Shown in pieces: positions 1-6,886 of a stretch of DNA of 9,327 nucleotides. Source of the stretch: Lysobacterales bacterium UBA5700. Lineage in GTDB: Bacteria; Pseudomonadota; Gammaproteobacteria; Xanthomonadales; Xanthomonadaceae. The stretch is from positions 1,042-10,368 of the forward strand of contig DIHI01000002.1 of assembly GCA_002420085.1 (NCBI GenBank), written 5' to 3'. Both the position numbers and the translations under genes were made by a program. Every line of letters starts with the position of its first letter. Positions within the stretch are counted from its first letter, which is position 1. The notes beneath the pieces were generated by a model. That model was given only the letters and a program-made list of their open reading frames with translations. It was not told the origin of the DNA and ran no database searches.

Positions 1-64
1 ACCTGATATGTCCGATGGGGTCGCCCTGTCAGACTCGCATGCTACACCTTGGAGGAGGGGGCAT

Positions 65-490
65 ATGGGATATGAGCGCGGATCAGGGGGCGTATCCGGG
101 ACGATGGTGGGACCACGCCCTGCCCGCCTGATGGACGAGGTTCGCCGCTGTCTGCGTCTCAAACACTACAGTTTGCACACCGAGCAGGCATACGTCGGCT
201 GGATTCGTCGATTTATCCTGGCGAGCGGTAAGCGGCACCCGCGCGAGATAGGCGGGCCGGAGGTGGAGCGGTTCCTGTCGTCGTTGGCGGTGCAGGCCCG
301 TATGGCGGCAAGCACGCAGAATCAGGCGCTGTCGGCGCTACTGTTCCTGTATCGGGAGGTTTTGTCGGTCGATCTGCCGTGGCTGGATAACGTAACGACG
401 CAAGACACCCACACACCGGCGCCCGGTCCGCCGCACGGGTATTTCCGTGCGGTGGGTCGGTTCTATGCTGAGCACCACAGCGTCATCTGA
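65..490 (+). pseudogene. Truncated integron-type tyrosine recombinase, N-terminal domain only
   Basis: This is the N-terminal SAM-like (core-binding) domain of an integron-integrase-type site-specific recombinase. The open frame runs back to an ATG at 8, but the ATG at 65 is preferred because a GGAGGAGGGG ribosome-binding site (51-60) lies just upstream. Residues about 20-108 carry family signatures: KHYSLHTEQAYVGWIRRFI, GKRHPREIG, STQNQALSALLFLYREVL and DLPWLDNV. In complete IntI proteins this domain is followed by a catalytic domain of about 200 residues with the R..HxxR..Y tetrad. Here the similarity stops near base 393, and the last 30 or so residues are unrelated, with no catalytic motif in any nearby frame. 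The product of 141 residues could at most bind DNA. In complete integrons the attI site and cassettes lie upstream of intI, which here would be left of the window. It is probably a remnant left by rearrangement. It could instead be a stand-alone N-domain ORF. Confidence 0.75.
431..452. repeat. Perfect 8-bp inverted repeat near the integrase breakpoint
   Basis: CCGCACGG (431-438) and CCGTGCGG (445-452) are separated by six bases. The stem extends a few pairs outward through a G-T pair. It lies about 40 bases beyond the point where integrase similarity ends and about 100 bases past the asnB stop codon on the other strand. No T tract follows on either strand, so it is not a canonical intrinsic terminator. 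No integron attC core sites were seen around it. Confidence 0.4.
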
Positions 491-548
491 CGTGGGCGTG
501 CAGCGAGCATCGACACGGCGGGGAGCATCGGCGCAGGTGGTGGCGTGT

Positions 549-2246
549 TCAGGAGGGAATGGTCGTGGCAGCCCGGTGGATGCCCGCCACTGCCCGACCG
601 GAGGGGTCGGCGGCGGCGGCAAAGGCGGGATCCCAGGCAATCGCGGCCGGTGAGGAACAGGCGATCGATTTGCCACCCGGCACGGTGGCGGCACAGGCCG
701 ATTGCGGAAATGCCTGCTCGAACAGTCGGCGATACAGCAAGGCTTCCTTGGTCTGCGGCGGATTGATCGGGAAGCGCCGTTCGGCCGAAGCCAGTTCGGC
801 ATCGCTGACGCTGGCCTGGGCGTGATCCTTGAGCGCATCGATCCAGCCGTAACCCACGCCGTCGCTGAACTGCTCCTTCTGGCGCCACAGGATAGATTCG
901 GGCAAGGCGCCATCGAATGCCTGGCGCAGAATGTTCTTCTCGATCCGGCCGGCCAGCACCCGCTTGTGTTCGGCATCCATCGACATCGCGGTTTCCAGGA
1001 ATTCGAGGTCGAGGAATGGCACCCGGGCCTCGACGCCCCAGGCCATCATCGATTTGTTGGCGCGCAGGCAGTCGAACTGATGCAGGGCGGCGACCTTGCG
1101 GACTGTTTCGTCGTGAAACTCCTGGGCCGACGGTGCCTTGTGGAAATACAGATAGCCGCCGAAGATTTCGTCGGAGCCCTCCCCCGACAGCACCATCTTC
1201 ACGCCCATCGCTTTGATCCGTCGGGCCAGCAGGAACATCGGGGTGGAGGCACGAATGGTCGTCACGTCGTAGGTCTCGATGTGGCGAATCACTTCCGGCA
1301 AGGCATCGAGTCCTTCGTCGATGGTGAAGGTGAAGCCGTGGTGGACCGTTCCCAGGGCATCGGCGGCAACCTGGGCGGCGGCCAGATCCGGCGAGCCCTC
1401 CAGGCCGATGGCGAAGGAATGCAGGCGCGGCCACCAGGCTTCACTGCGGTCGTCGTCCTCGACCCGCTGCCGGGCGAAACGTGCCGCGCAGGCGGCGATC
1501 AGTGAGGAGTCGAGTCCGCCGGACAGCAGCACGCCGTAAGGCACATCGCTCATCAACTGGCGATGTACCGCGTGTTCCAGGGCGCTGCGCAGGGCTGGCG
1601 GCGACACGTCCACGCCGGCGGTCGCGGCATAGTCGGTCCAGCCCGGCTGATAGAAGCGCACCGGTTCGCCGATCGCACTGTCGAGGTAGTGACCGGGCGG
1701 AAAGCAGGCGACATCGGCGCAGACGCCGGCCAGCGCCTTCATCTCCGAGGCCACCCACAGTCGGCCGTCGTCATCATGGCCGTAGTACAGCGGACACACG
1801 CCGATCGGGTCGCGGGCGATCAGATAGCGGCGATGCGCGCTGTCCCACAGTGCGAAGGCATAGATGCCATTGAGCAGGCGACCGCCGCGCTCGGCCAGGA
1901 AGGCGGGGCCACGTTCACGGTAGAGCGCATTGATGACTTCGCAATCGGAGTCGGTCTGGAAGGCATACGGCTGGGTGAGTCCGGCCTCCAGTTCGCGATG
2001 ATTGTAGATCTCGCCATTGACCGCCAGGGCCAGCGCGCCATCGGCCGATCGCAGTGGCTGGGCGCCGCCGGCCGGATCGACGATCGCCAGCCGCTCATGG
2101 GCCAGCACCGCGCCGTCATCGGCATGCACGCCGCTCCAGTCCGGGCCGCGATGGCGTTGCAGGGCTGAGCGTGCCAGGGCCAGTCGGCGCAGACCGGGCA
2201 GATCGGCATCGCTGCCGAGATCGAACACTCCAAGAATCGAACACAT
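549..2246 (-). CDS. asnB: Asparagine synthetase B (glutamine-hydrolysing)
   Basis: This enzyme makes asparagine from aspartate, ATP and glutamine in the cytosol. The frame stays open upstream to 2315, but the ATG at 2246 is the true start: it gives MCSILGVF, where Cys2 becomes the N-terminal nucleophile of the glutaminase domain once Met is removed. GGAG lies nine bases upstream on the coding strand (2256-2259). The 565-residue product is close to E. coli AsnB (554). The glutaminase domain shows QRHRGPDWSG (about residues 30-39), VNGEIYNHRE (about 76-85) and SDCEVI. The synthetase domain shows the pyrophosphate-binding loop SGGLDSS (242-248), LSGEGSDEIFGGY (about 354-366), NKSMMAWGVEARVPFLD (about 397-413) and the tail DPSGRAVAG. 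No catalytic residue appears to be missing. It is transcribed alone, away from yggS, behind an Asn-codon leader and an intrinsic terminator that probably control it by attenuation. Confidence 0.96.
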   Translation of the reverse strand: MCSILGVFDLGSDADLPGLRRLALARSALQRHRGPDWSGVHADDGAVLAHERLAIVDPAGGAQPLRSADGALALAVNGEIYNHRELEAGLTQPYAFQTDSDCEVINALYRERGPAFLAERGGRLLNGIYAFALWDSAHRRYLIARDPIGVCPLYYGHDDDGRLWVASEMKALAGVCADVACFPPGHYLDSAIGEPVRFYQPGWTDYAATAGVDVSPPALRSALEHAVHRQLMSDVPYGVLLSGGLDSSLIAACAARFARQRVEDDDRSEAWWPRLHSFAIGLEGSPDLAAAQVAADALGTVHHGFTFTIDEGLDALPEVIRHIETYDVTTIRASTPMFLLARRIKAMGVKMVLSGEGSDEIFGGYLYFHKAPSAQEFHDETVRKVAALHQFDCLRANKSMMAWGVEARVPFLDLEFLETAMSMDAEHKRVLAGRIEKNILRQAFDGALPESILWRQKEQFSDGVGYGWIDALKDHAQASVSDAELASAERRFPINPPQTKEALLYRRLFEQAFPQSACAATVPGGKSIACSSPAAIAWDPAFAAAADPSGRAVAGIHRAATTIPS

Positions 2247-2313
2247 CGGGTTTTTCTCCAGCATCAGGGCAGGTTGGTCACAGCGAAATCGAAATTTGCA
2301 CCGTCCAGTAAAC

Positions 2314-2339
2314 AAAAAACCCGCATCGGCGATGCGGGT
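2314..2339 (-). terminator. Intrinsic terminator in the asnB leader (attenuator)
   Basis: Read on the minus strand, ACCCGCATC and GATGCGGGT form a perfect 9-bp stem with a three-base GCC loop, followed by six T residues and then GTTT. It is a textbook Rho-independent terminator. It sits 67 bases before the asnB start codon and 36 bases after the leader-peptide stop codon. No other minus-strand gene lies between it and the divergent yggS. Its target can therefore only be transcripts headed into asnB, so it is best read as an attenuator rather than the end of an upstream gene. Confidence 0.88.
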
Positions 2340-2391
2340 CTCGGGTGACTGTTGCAGTGTTGCTCAGGCTGCCGACTAGTCGCCGTCCCGC
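2334..2391 (-). promoter_or_regulatory. Putative antiterminator pairing in the asnB leader
   Basis: On the minus strand, GCGGGACGG (2391-2383, inside the last leader-peptide codons) can pair with CCGAGACCCGC (2344-2334). This gives a GCGGG/CCCGC stem and a CGG/CCG stem around a small internal loop. The second strand includes the left arm of the terminator, so the two structures exclude each other. A ribosome stalled at the Asn codons (2426-2406) would leave the first strand free. A ribosome at the stop codon (2378-2376) would cover it and let the terminator fold. The pairing was found by eye; no folding energy was calculated. Confidence 0.55.
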
Positions 2392-2519
2392 GTGGTTGCG
2401 AGCCGGTTATTGCGATTGCCGTTATTGGCCACAGCACGCAGCCATGCGTCGCCTGACTCGCGTGGTCGCACAGGGCGAGCATCGCAAGGGGTGTGACGAG
2501 GGGCCGATGTGGTGGTCAT
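2376..2519 (-). CDS. Asparagine-rich leader peptide for asnB attenuation
   Basis: A 47-residue ORF on the minus strand runs from ATG at 2519 to TAG at 2376, upstream of asnB. Its key segment is ANNGNRNNRL: AAT AAC GGC AAT CGC AAT AAC at 2426-2406, five Asn codons out of seven. The rest of the peptide has no other Asn and no recognisable domain. The stop codon falls 36 bases before the terminator hairpin and the Asn run about 65 bases before it, spacing typical of ribosome-mediated attenuators such as those of trp, his, leu and ilv operons. The start is uncertain. The ATG at 2519 has no clear ribosome-binding site and lies near the predicted transcription start, so it could be leaderless. In-frame GTG codons at 2471 (31 residues) and 2432 (18 residues) are alternatives. 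The codon cluster and its position are seen directly; the role is inferred. Confidence 0.7.
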   Translation of the reverse strand: MTTTSAPRHTPCDARPVRPRESGDAWLRAVANNGNRNNRLATTRDGD

Positions 2520-2525
2520 GGCGGC

Positions 2526-2555
2526 ACGCTAACCGATGTCGAGCCTGCTTGGCAA
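2526..2555 (-). promoter_or_regulatory. Putative sigma-70 promoter for the asnB leader transcript
   Basis: On the minus strand, a -35-like TTGCCA (2555-2550, five of six to consensus) is followed after 18 bases by TAGCGT (2531-2526), which keeps the key TA...T positions of a -10 box. The predicted start of transcription is about 2520-2518, at the leader-peptide ATG. The -35 box falls in the middle of a perfect inverted repeat. It was assigned by eye. Confidence 0.4.
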
Positions 2556-2562
2556 GCAGGCT
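2542..2562. repeat. Perfect 10-bp inverted repeat, possible operator between asnB and yggS
   Basis: AGCCTGCTTG and CAAGCAGGCT flank a single G, giving a 21-base near-palindrome. It overlaps the putative -35 box of the asnB leader promoter and lies about 25 bases upstream of the putative yggS -10 box. That placement suits a dimeric regulator acting on both divergent genes. As RNA it would fold into a 9-bp hairpin with a three-base loop, but no T tract follows on either strand, so it is not a good terminator. The regulator is unknown. Confidence 0.5.
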
Positions 2563-2582
2563 GTCGATTGCGGCCTGCCGCC

Positions 2583-2591
2583 TGCTACCAT
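2583..2591 (+). promoter_or_regulatory. Possible extended -10 element for yggS
   Basis: TGCTACCAT has the form of an extended -10 box (TGn followed by a TATAAT-like hexamer). It lies about 58 bases upstream of the proposed yggS start. No good -35 hexamer is visible at the right distance, which extended -10 promoters can tolerate. This is a weak assignment. Confidence 0.28.
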
Positions 2592-2648
2592 GCGACAGCC
2601 ACCACCCGACCCTGCCCGCGCCGATCCGGCCTCGATCATTCAGCACCT

Positions 2649-3386
2649 GTGACGGCATTTTCCGCTCTCGATCCTGCGCTCGCCCGCGATCCCCTGGTCA
2701 CCCGCCTCGATGCGATCCGTACACGCATCGCCAATGCCTGTCGCGCGTGCGGCCGCGACCCGGACAGCGTTCGCCTGCTGCCGGTCGCCAAGACGGTTCC
2801 GGCGGATCGACTGCGCGTAGCCCATGCCGCCGGATGCAGCGAATTCGGGGAGAACAAGGTCCAGGAGGCGGCCGAAAAGGCACGGACCCTGTCCGATCTG
2901 GCCCTGCGCTGGTGCCTGATCGGCCATCTGCAAAGCAACAAGGCGTCGCTGGCGGCGCGGGTGTTCGATGAGTTTCAGGCGCTCGACAGCCTGCGTCTGG
3001 CTGAAATCCTCGACCGCCACTTGCAGGCTGAAGGTCGGTCGATGGATGTGCTGATCGAGGTCAATACCTCCGGCGAGGCCAGCAAGTTCGGGCTTGCTCC
3101 GGACGCGGTCGAAGCCATGTTGCCTGGTTTGCGGCAGTGTACTGCTTTGCGGCCACGTGGCCTGATGACCCTGGCTGCGGCCGGCGATCCCGAGTGCGCC
3201 CGTGCCTGCTTCCGCCGACTGCGTGACGTGCGCGATCGGCTGCGCCCGATGGTTGCCGTGCCGGATGCCTTCGATCAGCTCTCCATGGGCATGTCCGGTG
3301 ATTTCGAGATCGCCATCGCCGAGGGTGCGACCGTGGTTCGGATCGGCCAGGCGATCTTCGGGCCACGCACGGCGGTCAGCCCATGA
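2649..3386 (+). CDS. yggS: YggS/PROSC-family PLP homeostasis protein
   Basis: This is a cytosolic pyridoxal-5'-phosphate-binding protein of the alanine-racemase N-terminal fold. The family buffers and distributes PLP and has no confirmed enzyme activity. The GTG at 2649 starts the conserved region and gives 245 residues, near the usual 230. The frame extends upstream to 2493, but those 52 residues look non-coding. No strong ribosome-binding site is visible, so the start could shift slightly. Family signatures in order are LLPVAKTVPADRL with the PLP-binding Lys48, FGENKVQEAAEKA, WCLIGHLQSNKA, IEVNTSGEASKFGL, LRPRGLMTLAA, LSMGMSGDFEIAI and VVRIGQAIFGPR. The stop codon overlaps the next gene's start (ATGA), which implies translational coupling with the penicillin-acylase-family gene. 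In relatives yggS often sits beside pilT or proC; neither is present here. Confidence 0.93.
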   Translation: MTAFSALDPALARDPLVTRLDAIRTRIANACRACGRDPDSVRLLPVAKTVPADRLRVAHAAGCSEFGENKVQEAAEKARTLSDLALRWCLIGHLQSNKASLAARVFDEFQALDSLRLAEILDRHLQAEGRSMDVLIEVNTSGEASKFGLAPDAVEAMLPGLRQCTALRPRGLMTLAAAGDPECARACFRRLRDVRDRLRPMVAVPDAFDQLSMGMSGDFEIAIAEGATVVRIGQAIFGPRTAVSP

Positions 3387-5857
3387 TCGGTGTACGTGGA
3401 CAGGCCGGCATGACCCGACATCGGCGTTCACGGGTCGTCACCCTCGCGCTGGCTCTGGTCGGGTTGACCTGCCTGTTGCTGGTCGCTGCCATCCTGCTGT
3501 TGCGCGGCAGCCTGGCCCAACTCGATGGCACCGCCACCCTGCCCGGCCTGCAGGCGCAAGTGACGATCGATCGTGATGCCCTGGGCGTGGTCGATATCCT
3601 TGCCGAAAACGAGACCGATGCCTTGCGCGCGTTGGGTTTCGTCCATGCCCAGGAGCGTTACTTCGAGATGGACCTGCTGCGTCGGACTGCGGCCGGCGAG
3701 TTGGCTGCGCTGTTCGGGCCGGTGGCCGTCGAAGCCGATCGGGTCCGCCGACAGCATCGCATCCGCAGCCGGGCCGTGGCCCTGGTCGAGAGTCTGCCGC
3801 CCGCCACCCGCGCGCGACTGATCGCCTACAGCGAGGGCGTCAATGCCGGTCTCGACGCCCTGTCGGTACGGCCGTGGCCCTATCTGCTGCTCCGGCAGCC
3901 AGTACAGCCATGGCGGGCGGAGGACTCGGCCCTGGTCGTCTACGCCATGTTCTTCGACCTCAACGACAGCAGCAATCGTCGTGATCTGGACCGCCAGCGG
4001 ATGCGCGAGGCACTGCCTCCGGCGCTGTATGGCGTGCTCGATCGGCGCGGCAGCGACTGGGATGCCCCGATCGCCGGTGAATCTTTCGGTGATGCCACCA
4101 TCCCACCGCCGGAAGCGGTCACCGGGCTGCCGAGCCCCTCCCATCGGCCGATCGCATCGATGCCGGCAGGTTCGATCGAAACCTCGACGATCGAGATCGA
4201 CACCCTGCCCGGCAGCAACAATTGGGCGGTCGCCGGAACACTCACCGCCGACGGCCGCGCCATCCTGGCCAATGACATGCATCTGCGCCAGCGTGTTCCG
4301 GCGATCTGGTTCCGCGCTCGCCTGCGCTATCCGGACCCGGAGGCGCCCGATGGCCGCATCGACGCCACCGGCGCCACCCTGCCCGGCGCGCCGGCCTTGG
4401 TGGTCGGCAGCAATGGCCGGGTCGCCTGGGGCTTCACCAACAGCTATGGCGACTGGCTGGACTGGTTCGAGGTGACCTGGGCCGATGCCGAGCGCACGCG
4501 CTATCACACGCCTGAGGGCCTGGCCGACATCCAACTGCATCCCGAAACCATCGCCGTGGCCGGCGCCGAGCCGATTCGGATCGAAGTCCGCGAGACCCGT
4601 TGGGGACCGATCCTGCACGACCTCGACGATCGCCACTCGCTGGCCCTGGCCTGGACCGCACATCGCCCCGGTGGCCTCGACTTCACCCTGACCGAACTGA
4701 TCCGTGCCCGTGATCTCGACCAGGCCATGGCAATCGCCAATCGCGCCGGCATCCCGCCGCAGAACTTCGTCGCGGCCGATCAGGCAGGTAGGATCGGCTG
4801 GACCCTGATGGGCCGCATCCCGAACCGCGTCGGCGCCTGTGAACCGCGCCTGCCGATCGACCCGCTCACCGGCTGCGACTGGCAGGGCTGGGTCGAGGCC
4901 GATCGGATTCCCCGGATCATCGATCCGGAAGGCCAGCGGCTGTGGACCGCCAATGCCCGCGTCGTCGGAGACCAGGCGCTGGCCCTGATCGGCGACGGTG
5001 GCTATGACCTGGGCGCGCGCGCCGGGCAGATCCGTGATCGCCTGTTCGCCAGCGATCGCTTCGACGAAGCCGACCTGCTGGCGATCCAACTCGACGATCG
5101 CGCCCTATTCCTTGAGCGCTGGTGGCGGCTGCTGCGCGACTGGCTCGCCGAGCATGGCCGCGACGACCCAGACCTGCGCGAACTGGCCGAGACCATCGCC
5201 ACCTGGGAGGGCCGCGCCGCGACCGATGCCGTCAGCTATCGCCTGGTTCGCGCCTTCCGTACCGAGGTCGCACGCCGGGTCGGCGATGGCCTGCTGAGCA
5301 CGGTCCGTTTCGATTCAGGGCCGTCCGGCAGTTCGCTCGGCGACCTGTTCGGCGATCGCCGGATCAGCCAGTTCGAGGGCGCTCTGTGGCCGCTGGTTCG
5401 CGATCGACCGACACATCTGGTCCCGGCCGGCCATCGCGATTGGCACGACCTGCTCGGTTCAGCGGCCCGAGCGATCGCCAGCGAACTGGCCGATCAGCCG
5501 GGCGGTCTGTCGGCCCGTACCTGGGGGGAACGCAATACCGCTGCCATCTGCCACCCGCTGGCCAGCGCCCTGCCGGTCATTCTGCGTTCGCCCCTGTGCA
5601 TGCCGGCCGAGCCCCTGTCCGGCGACAGCAACATGCCGCGCGTCCAAGCGCCGTCGTTCGGAGCCTCACAACGCATGGTGGTCGCCCCCGGCCACGAACG
5701 TGACGGCTACTTTCACATGCCCGGCGGGGCCAGCGGTCATCCGCTGTCGCCGTTCTGGGGCGCCGGCCATCAGGACCACATCCAGGGCCTGCCCTCGCCT
5801 TTCCTGCCGGGTCCGAGCCGTTACCGACTCGCGTTGCATCCGACGGAAAAACCGTAG
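3383..5857 (+). CDS. Penicillin acylase family (S45) Ntn hydrolase
   Basis: This is a family-S45 amidase precursor of 824 residues. Such enzymes hydrolyse amides, including beta-lactam side chains and acyl-homoserine lactones, and split themselves into alpha and beta subunits. The N-terminus has a basic stretch (TRHRRSR, residues 11-17) and one long hydrophobic segment (about 18-41), a signal anchor or uncleaved signal, so the enzyme probably faces the periplasm. The alpha region shows ALGFVHAQERYFEMDLLRR (about 83-101) and GELAALFG. The autoprocessing site is Gly277-Ser278 in LPGSNNWAVAG; Ser278 would be the beta-subunit nucleophile. ILANDMHL places His300 at the conserved beta-23 position, and TWGERNTAAICHPL (about 713-726) is the late active-site region. 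The start at 3383 overlaps yggS (ATGA). The in-frame ATG at 3410 is a plausible alternative and keeps the membrane segment. The substrate cannot be told from sequence; penicillin, AHL or peptide amides are all possible. Confidence 0.92.
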   Translation: MIGVRGQAGMTRHRRSRVVTLALALVGLTCLLLVAAILLLRGSLAQLDGTATLPGLQAQVTIDRDALGVVDILAENETDALRALGFVHAQERYFEMDLLRRTAAGELAALFGPVAVEADRVRRQHRIRSRAVALVESLPPATRARLIAYSEGVNAGLDALSVRPWPYLLLRQPVQPWRAEDSALVVYAMFFDLNDSSNRRDLDRQRMREALPPALYGVLDRRGSDWDAPIAGESFGDATIPPPEAVTGLPSPSHRPIASMPAGSIETSTIEIDTLPGSNNWAVAGTLTADGRAILANDMHLRQRVPAIWFRARLRYPDPEAPDGRIDATGATLPGAPALVVGSNGRVAWGFTNSYGDWLDWFEVTWADAERTRYHTPEGLADIQLHPETIAVAGAEPIRIEVRETRWGPILHDLDDRHSLALAWTAHRPGGLDFTLTELIRARDLDQAMAIANRAGIPPQNFVAADQAGRIGWTLMGRIPNRVGACEPRLPIDPLTGCDWQGWVEADRIPRIIDPEGQRLWTANARVVGDQALALIGDGGYDLGARAGQIRDRLFASDRFDEADLLAIQLDDRALFLERWWRLLRDWLAEHGRDDPDLRELAETIATWEGRAATDAVSYRLVRAFRTEVARRVGDGLLSTVRFDSGPSGSSLGDLFGDRRISQFEGALWPLVRDRPTHLVPAGHRDWHDLLGSAARAIASELADQPGGLSARTWGERNTAAICHPLASALPVILRSPLCMPAEPLSGDSNMPRVQAPSFGASQRMVVAPGHERDGYFHMPGGASGHPLSPFWGAGHQDHIQGLPSPFLPGPSRYRLALHPTEKP

Positions 5858-6028
5858 ATCAGTTCACGATTTCGCCATTAAGTGGCGGTGCAGCATGACT
5901 TTTGCCGGACATCTGAAGTAAGTTCGACGGCTAGTCAGTACGGCGGCGAATGGATCATTGCCGGCGCCACATCATGGACGTGTCTCGCATGGACCGCGAG
6001 GGGCGTCTTCGGGGAAAGGGGTGTCATC

Positions 6029-6874
6029 GTGAAAAGACTATTGGCTGGCCTCGTGCTGGTCCTTGCCTCACTGTGCGTACAAGCCAACACCGGCGTCGCC
6101 TTCGTACACGGCACCGGCAAGCAGACCAACGCATTGAACGACTACTGGGGCTCGGCGTTCGTCAACTCGGTCCGTCAGGGCCTGCCCAACTCGGCCAACT
6201 ACGTGGTGATCAACTGCGACTTCGAGCAGTTCATGTGGGACAGCCGCGCCGCTGGTTGCCTGGCCGGACAACTGTCCAGTTTCATCAGCACGCGCGGCAT
6301 CACCGACCTGGTCGTCATCACCCACTCCAACGGTGGCAATGTGATGCGCTGGATCATGTCCAACCCGACCTGGGACTCGCGCTACCCGAACATCATCAGC
6401 AAGCTGCGCTGGGTCAACGCCCTGGCCCCGTCCTCGGCCGGCACCCCGCTGGCCGATGCGGTGATCGCCGGCAATGTCTTCGAGGCAGCCCTGGGCTGGC
6501 TGCTCGGCTTCCAGAACGATGCCGTGCGCATGCAGCAGGTGAGTTGGATGGCGTTCTACAACGCCAACTGGCTGCTCGGCACTGCCGGCCGCCCTGCCCT
6601 GCCCAAGGCATTCTGGAATGTGGTCGGCAGTGATGTCGTCTCGGCGATCTGGGACTCCGACGCCTACTGCGGTGGCTATTCCCAGAGCGTCGGTCTGGAG
6701 ATCACCCAGAACTGGCTGAACAGTTGCTCGGATGGCTTCCTTGACTGCACCAGCCAGCGCGCCGCCGGCTTCCACTGGTTCACCGATACCAGCGGACTCG
6801 GCAAGGTTCTCAACCACAACCAGAGCCGCAAGGATTGCTTCGGCCTGGACGTGGTCCTGCGCAACGACATCTAA
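6029..6874 (+). CDS. Exported lipase-like alpha/beta hydrolase
   Basis: This is a predicted secreted or periplasmic serine hydrolase of 281 residues. The GTG at 6029 is chosen because AAAGGGG (6015-6021) lies seven bases upstream and because it yields a clean Sec signal peptide (MKRLLAGLVLVLASLCVQA, cut after about residue 19). The mature protein begins with a beta strand and GVAFVHGTGKQ, an HG oxyanion-type loop seen in lipases (His26). The nucleophile elbow is VITHSNGGNVMRW with Ser100; the usual GxSxG has Thr in place of the first Gly. His249 or His263 may be the catalytic histidine, and the acid residue is unclear. The mature part has six Cys (63, 77, 214, 233, 240, 270), consistent with disulfides outside the cytoplasm. 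The stop codon is 12 bases before the next gene, with which it forms an operon. The true substrate is unknown; esterase, lipase and protease roles remain open. Confidence 0.8.
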   Translation: MKRLLAGLVLVLASLCVQANTGVAFVHGTGKQTNALNDYWGSAFVNSVRQGLPNSANYVVINCDFEQFMWDSRAAGCLAGQLSSFISTRGITDLVVITHSNGGNVMRWIMSNPTWDSRYPNIISKLRWVNALAPSSAGTPLADAVIAGNVFEAALGWLLGFQNDAVRMQQVSWMAFYNANWLLGTAGRPALPKAFWNVVGSDVVSAIWDSDAYCGGYSQSVGLEITQNWLNSCSDGFLDCTSQRAAGFHWFTDTSGLGKVLNHNQSRKDCFGLDVVLRNDI

Positions 6875-6886
6875 GGAATCGCCACC

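Noticed and set aside
2247..2315. N-terminal extension of AsnB by 23 residues
   Set aside because: It would bury Cys2, which must be N-terminal for glutaminase activity, and it lacks the GGAG spacing found at 2246.
2264..2482. 72-codon minus-strand ORF overlapping the Asn leader in another frame
   Set aside because: It crosses the terminator hairpin and ends just before asnB. It shows no domain and no ribosome-binding site, and its frame does not carry the Asn codon cluster. It is most likely a chance frame.
2493..2648. Upstream extension of YggS
   Set aside because: The 52 residues have no family similarity and overlap the divergent promoter and leader region. The conserved part begins just after GTG 2649.
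3428..5089. 553-residue minus-strand ORF opposite the penicillin-acylase gene
   Set aside because: The opposite strand carries clear S45 motifs; this frame has none.
5873..5887. CGCCA/TGGCG hairpin after the penicillin-acylase gene
   Set aside because: A 5-bp stem without a T tract is too weak to call a terminator.
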